This document shows positions 47,072-58,630 of a stretch of DNA of 64,000 nt, in pieces. The position numbers and the translations under genes are program-made. Within the stretch, counting starts at the first letter, position 1; the number at the start of each line of letters is the position of its first letter. Under the pieces are notes generated by a model. That model made no database searches. It worked only from the letters and a program-made list of their open reading frames with translations, and was not told the origin of the DNA. The stretch is from Eudromia elegans (taxonomy: Eukaryota > Chordata > Aves > Tinamiformes > Tinamidae): assembly GCA_003342815.1 (NCBI GenBank), contig PTEX01000003.1, positions 4,378,754 through 4,442,753 of the forward strand, written 5' to 3'.

Positions 47072-48300
47072 AGATCATGCTTGACTAACCTGATAGCCTT
47101 CTACGATGGGGTGACTAGATGGATAGATGAGGGCAGAGCGGTGGATGTCATCTATCTGGACTTCAGTAAGGCTTTTGACACCGTCCCTCACGGCATCCTC
47201 CTGGGCAAGCTCCAGAAGAGTGGGTTAGATGAGTGGACAGTGAGGTGGATTAGGAACTGGCTGAATAACAGGGCTCAGAGAGTAGTAATCAGCGGTGCCG
47301 AGTCCAGCTGGAGGCCTGTGGATAGTGGTGTCCCCCAGGGGTCAGTCCTTGGTCCGGTCCTGTTCAATTTATTCATTAACGACCTAGATGAAGGGATGGA
47401 GTGCTCCCTCAGCAAGTTTGCTGATGATACTAAGCTGGGAGGAATAGCTGACAGCCCTGAGGGCTGCGCTGCCATCCACAGGGACCTGGACAGACTGGAC
47501 AGCTGGGCGGCAAGTAACCTCATGAAGTTCAACAAGGGCAAGTGTAGGGTCCTGCACCTGGGGAGGAATAACATGCCTACAGGCTGGGGACCGACCTCCT
47601 GGAGAGCAGCCCCGCAGAGAGGGACCTGGGCGTCATGGTGGACAAGTTGACCATGAGGCAGCAGTGTGCCCTCGTGGCCAAGAAGGCCAATGGGATCTTG
47701 GGGTGCATTAAGCAGAGCGTCTCCAGCAGGTCGAGGGAGGTGATTCTGCCCCTCTACTCAGCCCTGGTGAGGCCGCACCTCGAGTACTGTGTGCAGTTCT
47801 GGGCTCCCCAGTGCAGGAGGGATGTGGAGCTGCTAGAGAGAGTCCAGCGCAGGGCCACAAAGATGATTAGGGGCCTGGAACATCTGCCCTATGAGCAAAG
47901 GCTGAGAGAGCTGGGCCTCTTCAGCCTGGAGAAGAGAAGGCTGAGAGGGGACCTGATCAATGTATATAAATATCTCAAGACAGGGAGTGAGGAGGAGGGG
48001 GCTGGCCTCTTCTCAGTGGTGGCCAGTGATAGAACTAGGGGAAACGGCCACAAATTGAGGCACCAAAAGTTCCACAGGAACTTGAGGAAGAATTTCTTAA
48101 CGGTGAGGGTGACAGAGCCCTGGAACAGGCTGCCCAGAGAGGTGGTGGAGTCTCCTTCTCTGGAGATGTTCAAAACCCGCCTGGACACCACCCTGTGCCA
48201 CATGCTCTAGGGGACCCTGCGTGTGCAGGGGGGTTGGACTAGATTACCTCTACAGGTCCCTTCCAACCCTAGCCATTCTATGATTCTATGATTCTATGAT
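47072..48300 (+). mobile_element. CR1 LINE, longest copy, lineage B
   Basis: About 1.23 kb, the longest CR1 in the window. It starts upstream of the first RT catalytic block and ends in three perfect ATTCTATG units plus AT (48275-48300). Markers [11 protein letters not shown] and KNFLTVRV place it with the 32 kb copy. The well-kept 3' repeats and few lesions suggest a young insertion. It is 5'-truncated and lacks ORF1, endonuclease and the RT fingers. Confidence 0.98.
47075..48210 (+). pseudogene. CR1 ORF2 RT fragment with one frameshift
   Basis: It contains both RT catalytic blocks: [15 protein letters not shown] at about 47150 and FADD at about 47420, with PQGSVLGP between them. Compared with the 32 kb copy, 7 nt are missing between 47572 and 47573, which shifts the frame; a 3-nt in-frame loss near 47643 removes one Asp codon. 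After the shift the frame is open to the native TAG at 48208-48210. The two open pieces are about 189 codons (ending 47650) and 191 codons. Confidence 0.93.
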
Positions 48301-49683
48301 ACAGCTCTATAGGTGGACTTGCTCCTGACTTAGCCTTTCAACTGTTTCTAGCATTTATCCCTCCAAAAAAAATGACATTATTTGAATCCTGATTTGGGGC
48401 CTAAGGCTTTTTGTCTGTTCAGTTAGTGGACAGATACTCTGTTGATTCAAGATAATCCATATGGATTTAGGCCTAGCTGGGACTGATAGTTCTATTGCTA
48501 CTCATGTTCAGCAGGGGTGGCTCCTCTGCATCCACAGAATTGCTCAGACTATGTCTATGAGATACCAAGAACATTAAAAATTTTGTTGTAAAAACCACAA
48601 CAAACCACAAGTGCAAACAAATATGCAGCAGTTTGACTTCTTGCACATGTATGAAAAACACTTTAACTGCAAGAATGCCCATAACTCACTTCAGCATATT
48701 CAACTAAGAGCTGAGTTCAGGATTCTTTTGTTTTGAACTTTTAAAACCTTTCACAGTGTTTCTCCTCATCCAAATTTAAGTCCCTGTACATTTAAATATC
48801 AAATCTTATTTTTCAGTCTCAACTAGTAAATCTCATGTATTTCGAAATCCCTCTTGAAATATTAGTGTTATTGTGCATGTTCTGCCATAGGTATTACTTT
48901 GTGGATTATGTTGCCAAAATACATTTGTGGTCTGTCTGAGTTTAGTCATTTTAAATCCACCCATTAATACACATCTGCTCACAGCTGAGCAAAATGCTCT
49001 TTTGGAGCTATGAAAGATAAACTTAATAAGCAGTTATTGTGGTATGTATTTTCTATGTGTGCTTTGTGTTTTATTTACTGCAAGACTCTGGACCCCATGG
49101 ATCTATGGGGGGGTCGCCCTGAGCATGATAAGGCACTTGCACTTGCTTCTTTGGGCTCACTGAAGCACTTGTGATGTGGCAGTTTTTACTCCATGGCAGC
49201 AGCTTTGGAAACTTTTTGGCATCTTATCTTGCATCTGAGGAGATCCCTGTTGTATACGTTTGCCAGAGACAGGCTGCACTGCTGCGTGTGTCTCGGCACC
49301 GATCTGATTTTTGATGAATGGTGAAGGGTGATGCCATCAGACAGTATCTCCTGAGAGCTTCCCTTTTGTGCCCACACAGGTGAGCACCTTGAGTTCTGCC
49401 TCCCGCTGATATCCAGCAAATGAAATCATGGCTGTCCAGGGCATGACTGATGAATAAGTTACCTGGTATCTGTTGACTTGTGGTTACTGTCCATGTGGGT
49501 GCTTCTACCTCGCCATAAAACTGTGTTATCCCCCAGTGAAAAACACCCCAAGAGAAAAAGTACAGGGTTAATTCACATTGGCAGTGGAAGAAGAGCACTC
49601 ACTATCTCAAACTAACAGATGTTGTCTAAGCTGATGCATATGTACCTCAATGTGGTTGAAATTTTTAGATTTATTTATGTTAC

Positions 49684-49739
49684 GATAATAAGACTATCTA
49701 GTTTAAGACTATCTAGTTAAGATAATAAGACTATCTAGT
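49684..49739. repeat. 19-nt direct repeat with partial middle copy
   Basis: GATAATAAGACTATCTAGT occurs at 49684-49702 and 49721-49739. A third AGACTATCTAGT lies between them at 49706-49717. Confidence 0.9.
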
Positions 49740-51588
49740 GTTTCTGTATATGGTAGGCCTTTAAAAACTATTATCACAGCAGGCCTCATGACTTTGAAAT
49801 TGCCAAAACATGGGAGAGACATCAAATTTGATTGGAAGGCATCGAAAGAACAATCAACCCTTTCCACAGGTAGTTGGCAAGACCAACCAGTCATTTCTCC
49901 TTCCAAAATTTTGTTTGCCTGTCTGCCATTCTCAGCCATTGGCCTTTCATTTCCCCTTTTCTCCCCCTTGAAATGTGTTTACTCAGTCTAAACCAGGCAC
50001 CTCACAATCTTTTTGATAGCATAGTCCTAGGAGAGGGTTGCCATTACTCCCCAAGGCTACCAAATCCAGTTTCCTGTCACACTCGGGGATATAATCCCTT
50101 TCCTACCCTAACAGACTAAGCAAAGTGAGCTTTTTAAGTCTCTTACTGGAAGGAATTCTTCTCCAAATCTTGAGCAATTTCTGTGATTTTCTACCCTTTC
50201 CAAGTTTTAGTAACTTTTAAAAAATGTCTTCAGTAAAGTTTGGGAGAATATTCTAGTGCTGATCTCATCAAGGACCTTCTCTTTTCCACCTAGAGATACT
50301 TGGATGGCTATTTATAGTTTATGATATTTCTGACTGAATGTAAAAGGATGTTAATGACAGGAATGGCTAATCCACTGGAATTGCTACAGGCTAATCCAGG
50401 AATGGCTACAACCCATGACAGTTTAAATTTCCTTCACTCGGTGAACTAAAGCACTCAGCTGTATCCATATTATTCCCACCACCATCTCTGTCTGTCCTGT
50501 CCTCTGTCCTTTCCAAATCCCGTGTACGTCACACACCTCCAGCCTTGCCAGACTGCTGCAGCCCAGGTCTGATGTAATCAGTCTCATTTCCCACACTTAG
50601 GCCTTTCCATTAGTACAAAATAAGGAAAACTAGGTCTGGAACAAGACGCTGTTGCTGTTATTGCTTTCAAACACTCTTCTTCTGCGTGTGTGTGTATGAT
50701 GCAGAAAGCTGAGCACTGCTCAGAGAGTGCTTAGGAAATGAAGCCCTTTGTTACCTTTTTACAGTAATCTGTGGACAGATTACAACTTTGCAGGCTTTAT
50801 TCACCATTCTAAATCAGCCTGACAGCTGTCTCTTCCAAGGGCTGTGTTAGTGAGATGTGCTCTCCTTCCCTTGGGCTATGTGCAATAGAGTCTCACCAGG
50901 TAAGAGGGAGGAAGAAGGGAGGCTCTTCACAAGAAGAAATTGGAGAATACCTACCCTACCTGGTCCCAGAGATGTTTGGAGAGCGTAACTTAGTTTCTTG
51001 TACTCATGGAATTTTATCCATTACACTATAGCTTTGCTTCTGGAGACTGTTCTATCAGTAAATCGTGTGCTCGCAGCAGGCAACTGCAAAGAGTCTGAGC
51101 AAGAGGCAGTCAGGACTGATTTTCCATTTTGGACAAGTAGTGGTGGAAATCTTGTACTGCCTCTCCTCCGGTGCCTGTCCTCAGACTGGTACACATCAAT
51201 CTCAGGCTGAATGCAGCAGTCTGCTCATGAAGAGCACGTCCAAAACCTGTGGTTCAGGTAGAATACACCGCCCGCTCATTTGCAGCGTTGGACCCAAGCT
51301 AGGCCAGGCAAGGCCAGTGCCCTAAGCCTATCTTCTGGCATGAGAACATGGATCCAGGAGAAGTGCTATGTCCTTCTGGAGAAATAATGAACTCAGGACA
51401 CTACTAGTTTTCAAAAGGCCATATATATGCAGTGATCACTGCTTGGATGGCCTGAATTGATGAAAAAGAGTCTAAGATTGAATGAAGACTGACTTTCCAG
51501 TATGGGTGTTCTGGGAAGTCCTTTGGAAGAAGGTCAGCAAGATGACTGTGCCTGTGGGAAATGTTGTCTTTGGAGAGATAGGACAGTG

Positions 51589-51627
51589 TTTCATGGTGGA
51601 ATTTCATGGTGGAATTTCATGGAGGAA
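51589..51627. repeat. 13-bp tandem repeat, 3 units
   Basis: TTTCATGGTGGAA twice, then TTTCATGGAGGAA. A small minisatellite-like expansion. Confidence 0.92.
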
Positions 51628-52198
51628 TTGGGCTGGACAGAGACAGCGCATCAGTGACAAACCAGTGCAGTCCCAGTCCACTCATACAATGGTCCCCTGC
51701 ATCAACAAGTTCTGTCTGAAATAATCCCTCTTTGATCTTTAGCGGAGGTAGGGCACAGTGCCCAGTCTCTGCTCTTTTACAGGCTGTGATAATGAGTCCC
51801 TTTTAGCAAGCACATGTTACACTTATTTCCCCTGATTGTACTTCTTCAAGCAGACGGTTCTCTTCCTGCCTTTAGTGGCTGGGAGGGAAAATAGCCTGTT
51901 TTTGTTCTCTCTCCTTTGCTGCTGATACATCCCAAGGTGCTGTCACTAGGAGATCTGTTCATTGCATTTGACTTGAATGGCTCTGCAGGCTGCTCTCCAG
52001 GTCAGTCACTTAGACTGCTCTCCCCTGCTCTTTCCCTTGGTGCCACCTGCCACCACACTGCCCTCACAGGGTCATGGCCCTGGTCACAGAAGAGCCTGGA
52101 AAGGGAAGCCCTTAAGACACGGGATTGGCTTGTGGCTTCCACCCCTTGGTCCACTGCCCTTGCCCTGGGTGCCCTGGTGGGGACCTCTCATGTCATGG

Positions 52199-52450
52199 AG
52201 GAAACGGCCACAAATTGAGGCATCAAAAGTTCCACGGGAACTTAAGAAAGAATTTCTTGACAGTGAGGGTGACAGAGCACTGGAACAGGCTGCCCAGAGA
52301 GGTGGTGGAGTCTCCTTCTCTGGAGATCTTCAAAAGCCGCTTGGACACCACCCTGTGCCACATGCTCTAGGAGACCCTGCGTGTGCAGGGGGGTTGGACT
52401 AGATGAGCTCTAGAGGTCCCTTCCAACCTTAAGTGTTCTAGGATTCTATG
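52199..52450 (+). mobile_element. CR1 LINE 3' end, lineage C
   Basis: About 0.25 kb: the last 57 or so codons of ORF2, the 3' UTR and a decayed ATTCTATG tail. It shares TTCTTGACAGTGAG, the TEHW change and GAGATCTT with the 45 kb copy. It is truncated at the [11 protein letters not shown] segment. Confidence 0.96.
52200..52370 (+). pseudogene. CR1 ORF2 extreme C-terminal fragment
   Basis: Open from the truncation point ([11 protein letters not shown]) to the native TAG at 52368-52370. It is joined in frame to about 75 nt of open upstream flanking DNA. No catalytic residues are present. Confidence 0.85.
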
Positions 52451-52632
52451 TCGATGGGTATGGGTGGCCAGGCAGGCAAGGGAATGTGTGAGATTTGGCC
52501 AGGGGTGCATCTGGGCTCTGTGGACCCAGGCTCAGCTCCCCAAGTCCCACTCAGGTCACCCCTAGATCTGTGCAGTCAATGCAGGAGCCATCAGTATCAA
52601 CGCACCCTCATCGGTTGTGTCACCACCACTGT

Positions 52633-52648
52633 CACCACCATGGTGGTG
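52633..52648. repeat. Perfect 16-bp palindrome
   Basis: CACCACCATGGTGGTG is self-complementary. It sits in a CAC/CCA-rich stretch, which makes chance more likely. Confidence 0.85.
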
Positions 52649-53515
52649 CATCAGCAGTGACCATAGCTGAAACTGGGCCCATCTTTCACAAAACCTCTTT
52701 CTATCACTCTCTCCTCCCTCACCCCTCCAAAAAAAAACCCTAAAACCCCCTAAGTGACACACAGCTCATAAACTCCTGGCTCTAGTGAGAGATATCTGTC
52801 ATGGCACAAAGACAAGAGGAACACATTCAGGCACAGATGTACAGCAAAACAGAGACGACTGCAAACCAAAAAAAAAGTTGGCTGGTGAACAAGTATTTTT
52901 AATAGTGTTCCCTTTAACGGAGCCCTAAGAGAAGTAACACTTCATTTTACCTTTTCTATTAAAGCAAAGAGCTCACCAGTGTCAGTTGTGTGCAGGTGCT
53001 ATGCACAGTGGGAAACAACCCAAGCCAGCATGTGTTCTTTGAAATATTTCTTTTAAACAGACACTAAGTATTTTCAGCTTTTGGAGAATGTGGTTTGAAA
53101 TAACAAGTAGATAAAATATCACTGTGCTGTGCAAGGGAGGATTTGTGCAGTTATCTTCTGTGATTTCATGATAATATTTAGCTATTATATAGCACTCTCT
53201 ATGCTGACCCCACTATATAAACACTAAGTAATTAACCAGCACATTCTCCACTATGCAATAGGTAAGTACTATTACTCTTGCTGTCCGCAGGTTGCAGATA
53301 AGGAATTTAAGCAAAAAATAATGACACCACTTGTGCACATCCAGTCATGAAGTCTTCAGCAAGCCTGAGAGCAGCATCAGTTCCTTCAAGAAGTGCTCAT
53401 TTTCCCCAACTCCACCTTTAATGTTTCAGTTCAATGGCATGAAAGATTTCAGCTCAGTCCTTAGTGGACAGGAGTCCACCTGCAAAATGACTCAAGCTGT
53501 TTCACAGCACTGACA

Positions 53516-53860
53516 GTGCCTCGAGCGCCGGAGGCTCGGGAGGGATCCGCAGAGCGCCGTAAATCAGCACCGAGCACAACGTGGGAACGCTCGCCCAGCG
53601 TCTGCCGGCTAGCGGCAGGTCTCCGCAGGGCTTTTGGTGCTTCTACGTACAATTTAAATGCTGGTCATTTATTAATCATCCCGGTTAATGGTCACGTGGT
53701 CACGGTAATGCATGGCTCCGTTGTGGAGGTGTGTGGGAGCAAGCGGGATACAAACACTGCCCCAGTTCCCTCTAGCAGGTCCATGACAGCTTTGGAGCCT
53801 CCCAGGGACACCCGAGCCCCAGGAGGGACATCAGCTCCCAGCTTCTCATGACAAAAGAGC
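53516..53860. promoter_or_regulatory. CpG-dense patch with tandem TGGTCACG motif
   Basis: The first 125 bp or so hold about 15 CpGs, and more follow up to about 53860. Inside lies a tandem TGGTCACG TGGTCACG (53689-53704), whose junction makes an E-box CACGTG (53693-53698) and whose GGTCAC units resemble nuclear-receptor half-sites spaced by 2. This is promoter-like or enhancer-like composition in AT-rich surroundings. No first exon is recognised. Confidence 0.35.
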
Positions 53861-54880
53861 GGCGGGCCTCTCGCTTTTCATCCTTTTTGTTATTATTGCC
53901 ATTGCAAGCAACAAATTGAATAATAGGAAACAGTTCTCAGCAAAAATAAAACCAATCGTTGCATGTGCAAGGAGGAACTTCTTGCATTTTGCACTTGATT
54001 TTGCTTTAAGCTTTGAGGTATGAGGGAAAAAAGGTCATGGACAACTGAGATTGTTTTCACACCTGAAATCATTTGAAGCAGAAGAAAACATTCATGTAAT
54101 TTGTCAAAAAAAACTAAAATTCAAATTTACTTTAAGGTTTGCATTTTTTTCTTCAGCAAACTTGTGAAGGATAAAGAACACTTCTATTTTTCTCATCAAG
54201 GAATCAGTAAAAACAACCTTAGGGTCAGTTAGTCAAAAAACAGACTCAGGGAAAGCAGCATTACTGTTCTGAAACAATATTCAGAAAATTTTGGCTTCTC
54301 TTTTTAAAGACACTGTTACTTTCTTCTCTCACACACAACCACCATATGGCTGGTGTTTCTCACAGCCCAATATGCTCTCATTCCTTGCATGAGACTCATC
54401 TGCTTAAACTGCAGCAACATTGCCACCACTTTGTAAGGAGGCAGTATAATGCCTGACTATCTGAGCTCATATCTATTACAAAAAACAAGCTGCATGTTTT
54501 TCCAGGTGCTACCATCTTGGAAACAAGGCACAGGGGGACCCAAAAATGTGTTCCAGGACTTAGCGTGGGGCCCTGCTCTTAGAATTTTTTAATGAACATA
54601 GTTATTGCAAACTGCTTTCAAATGGAGTATGCATCTATTTAATCACCTTCAAAAGCAAATTTGACCATTAAAGCAATGTGCATTCTCAGAGCCAGCAAAA
54701 TAAAATACTGAAGGAAATTCTTGTGACTGAAGTACTTAATTTAAATTGGTTTACAAAGCTGAGCACGTGAAAAGATATTGCAAATATTTAAAATGTGCAG
54801 GACAAAGTTTCTCAGAGGAATCACACCATATCACATATAGCCAGTGCACTGCACACACCCTCAGCAAAGTTCCTACAGAT

Positions 54881-54926
54881 GATGGTGTGTGATCACAGAT
54901 CGCAGGTGATGGTGTGGGATGGTGTG
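54881..54926. repeat. GATGGTGTG repeats, 3 copies
   Basis: GATGGTGTG occurs at 54881, 54908 and 54918, with GATCA following two of them at 1 or 0 nt spacing. A degenerate local duplication. Confidence 0.75.
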
Positions 54927-55065
54927 ATCAGAGTGCCTGTGTAACTCAGACTGCCACAGGCCTGTTTTCCAGAGGGGTTTAGCACTTGTATCTTTAGCTG
55001 ACTTCAAACAAAGTTAACTCTGAAGGGCAAAAAATCCCCTTAGCTGGAAGTTTAAAGGATTTTGG

Positions 55066-55081
55066 AAAAAAAAAAAAAAAA
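55066..55081. repeat. A16 homopolymer
   Basis: An uninterrupted A run; no retroposed body was recognised upstream of it. Confidence 0.85.
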
Positions 55082-55739
55082 TCAGACAGACCCGATGAAA
55101 AACTCTTTTGGCCCCTTTGAAAATGAACTCGGGTTGCTAGTTTTCCCCTGCAAAATGGGAAAATAGTGTTTCCTTTTCCTTACCTTTTGCCTGTCTGGTT
55201 CATGCAATGCTTAACCCACCTTGTCTAAATTCTCCAGTTCGAATAGCATAAAAGACAGGATGCCGTGAAGTTCCCAGCTGTTGTCTCATGAACACCAGGG
55301 TCACAAGAGAACAATCACTGACACAGCAACAACTCCTGGAACATCTCCTGGTACTAGGTTAGGGCCTCACCGTGTCACTGCGTACTGGGAAAAAACCTGT
55401 GGCCTGTCCAAGGATGTTAGTGAGATTAAGTCCAGCTCAAATATTCATGTGGGGACCTGTTTTCCATTAGATCATGACAGTCTAAATGTTAAGAGCATAA
55501 AGAATATTAAGCATTAGGGAACTTTGAATGACATCTAGTGCTGGCTTTGACTGGAGCGTAAAACATGAGTATGCCCGTGAACACATTACACAAGCAGTTT
55601 TCTATATTGCACCGATCTACAGATTCACACCAGGAAAATCCATAAAATGCGAAAAGATGGGACTAACCAAAACAGAAGCAAATTACTCAGTTTGAGTCCT
55701 TACAGATATTCCTGGATTTTTATCTTATTGACCAGAATA

Positions 55740-55761
55740 TCCTATTGGTCTCCTATTGGTG
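55740..55761. repeat. 11-bp tandem duplication
   Basis: TCCTATTGGTC is followed directly by TCCTATTGGTG. Confidence 0.85.
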
Positions 55762-58135
55762 CACAAATTTCAAAGTGTCCTTGCAAGTGTCTAGCTTTCT
55801 TACAGTCTTTGTGATTTCTAATTGCAGACTGGTATGGAAACGCACAGAGAGACAGATCTTAGAGATGACCATTTGCAGCACAGTATGCATTTGATCTGCA
55901 CTTCAGATTGGAATATGCTGGAAATTGCTAAGTCAATACCTGTATTCAATGAACATGAAACTGTTCATGCATTTGCAGTTACATATGGTATATATTCCAT
56001 TTTAGCAGTACGTGCTGGATGGGTAATGTTGACAGTATAGGGAATATTACAAAAAGTAGAAAGTCCATGTGTGAGGCAGGATATGAAGGAAAGCAAGGGC
56101 GACCCTTGCCTCCAGAGGCAGACCCTCGCAAATGGGACAAGAGCCAGGGCTGCCAGGGCTTGTTTTCTCTCCGTGCACCCTCAGTGTAACTCTCCATCCT
56201 CCCTCACACTGCCAAAGTAACAGAGCACAAAGTAGATTTTTGTGGTGTCTTCTTTCTTTCAGGAAGGATGAGGTAGAAATAAAAGCTGTCTTCCTCTGGG
56301 ATACCTCCAAGGGTGTAATCGTCTTCACAGCTTACTGAATGATAAAACTGATGGCTCTCCTTAGGCACCGTTCCAGAAGACCTCACTGCTAGGACATTTC
56401 TCTTCTTATTCCACCTGTCACTAATTTTCTCTCTGTTTCATTTGTGATCTTCTCCATTAGACTCTTTTGAGCAGTGATGAAGAGCTCCTTTCCTCTGTGC
56501 ATTCAGGATGGTCTAGGGCCAGCCCAAACACTGCTGCTAATCCTGTGGTTTTAGGAGATCCCAGATAGCGCTCGCACAGCTTTTGCTACTTCCAACCCAG
56601 CTGCATGGGCTAGAGCACAAGCTCGCTAATGATTTTGGCAGACAGAATAAAAAGGCACAAATCTTCTCTGTGATGGTGGTGGTGTGCCTGTATTTGTTAC
56701 TTTTCTCCCATTACAGTAAGGAATTTCCACCCCCTGCTCCCCCTTTATTCACTGCTTTTGGCAAACATTGACCAGATTGATCGATGACTAGAAATCCCAT
56801 TCCAATGTAAACCAGGCATAAAATGGTGTAATATCAGAAGAAGCCCCACTGTCCATTCCAGTCCCCCATCCTCAATACTTATTTAATCACTTTCATAATA
56901 AAGAAGTGAAGCACGGGAGTTCAGAGCAGCTTTGAGAGGAGAGAGAAACATCCTGAGTATTAAATTTAGCAGCCAAGATGTCCAGCTGAATCATTTTGTA
57001 GTAAGCCCTAGTGTTTGCTTAAAATGTCTTCACATGTCCTGCTCTGCATCTGCCCCAAGCCAGACTGGGTAGTCTCACTTAGCTGAAATATACTCCTTTA
57101 CTTCTCTGAATCTTTCCAGTTTCTCTCTGTATGAGGATATAAACACAATTTTGGTGTCTCTTTGCTGAAATAGAGACTTCAATCAGTCCAGAACTTTACT
57201 GAATAGACCAACGGCAGAGGAAAACTTCCTAAAGCACCTCAGGGGGGAAAATCACTTTCTTGAGAACTGCCAAGATGCCTCTGACTCCATGACCCACAAA
57301 TACAATGGTATCTTTGCTGTGATAAGTTATTGTTACATCATATTTGATTATTTGACTTTATACCAATCACCCTTCCAAAATCTTTACAAATTCAATGTCT
57401 TCCAAGTATTTCCCTCCTGCAGATTATGTGGTCAGTGTGATTTTCCCTGAGATATGTTAGTGCTTTTTTCCTCAGTCAAATCTAATTGTGCTGTTTCCTG
57501 CCCATATTTCCAACTCCGAAAGTCTCTTTGGAGAAAGGATTTCTCTGTCCTCACTGGCCTGCATGGGAGAAGACATAGCAATTGCCCAGGGCAGAAAAAC
57601 AGGAAGGGGGAAAGCAATAAAGGTTCCCAATTCCCAGGTCCCATGGATTTCAGATGCACTGAGCAGTTTACAGTGAGAAATCAGCACCATGTGGCCATGT
57701 GAAACACAATTGATCTCTGAGGCAGAAACAGGATCACTGGTAACTCATTACCAAGCTCCAGTGATTTAAGAGTAATTTTTTTAACTACTTAAAACATGCT
57801 GTGTTTCTATATAAAATTAAATTTCTTTTATAGTGTAAATAAAGTCATTAAATAAAATCAGGATCAGCTATAATCCCCATAGACTCCCCTTCAACTCAGT
57901 AGAGGGCTGTTTACCATTAGCATTTGTTTCCAATCTTTTATTCAGTTTTCACTCAACATAATAAAATTCATATCCAAGTAAGACACTCCAAGTGCTAATA
58001 GCAGAGAACTTGACCAAGTGCTCCAATCAGGGGCTATTACAGAGAAACCATCCAGACACTGAAGTGATCTGCTTTAATATTTCTGTTTCTGTCTCAGTGT
58101 CTCTTAAATTAGTGCAACTGAATTAGAGATTTGCT

Positions 58136-58151
58136 AAAAAAAAAAAAAAAA
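58136..58151. repeat. A16 homopolymer
   Basis: An uninterrupted A run followed by GAAAAGG; no attached retroposon recognised. Confidence 0.85.
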
Positions 58152-58578
58152 GAAAAGGCACAAAAACGACTCCATCCTTATATCCAATATCAGTGATTTA
58201 GAGAATACTCTCTCTAGTGATCAGGATTAATGCTTTTTCTAGAGTCCAAGAGAATCTTTAATAAAAATACATACATCCTGTAATTTATAAAATTACAGAG
58301 AAATATAATGGCATGTATTTGAGCCAAATGTTCTTCACTGTGCAAGGGCTGCTCAGTGTAGAATTTTTACCTAAGAATTAAATAATTCTTAATTCTAAAT
58401 TCTCAAGACTCTCCAGACCCTATCATCAAGATATCCTCTTGCCATATAGATCTATACAGTTGTTTCAGCGAAACTTGGAGACAACTAGTGTACTTTTGCT
58501 GAACCTTCTTAAAAAGCAGGTTAGGATTAGGATGTGCTCCCAGACTTTTGAGGCTTTGAGGAGATCCCGAGACAGTTT

Positions 58579-58630
58579 CTAGCTGTGTGACAAAGTGGCT
58601 TGGAAGAGTTCCTAGTTGTGTGACAAAATG
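58579..58630. repeat. Diverged 19-nt direct repeat, period 33
   Basis: CTAGCTGTGTGACAAAGTG at 58579 and CTAGTTGTGTGACAAAATG at 58612, with two mismatches. Confidence 0.8.

Larger units (their letters stand above)
48301..52198. other. Unique non-coding DNA
   Basis: About 3.9 kb. It contains a direct repeat at 49684-49739 and a 13-bp tandem repeat at 51589-51627. No gene, RNA gene or other transposon recognised. Confidence 0.6.

Noticed and set aside
51977-52402. 141-codon plus-strand frame running into the 52 kb CR1
   Set aside because: Its C-terminal part reads CR1 in the wrong frame; the true CR1 frame ends at 52370.
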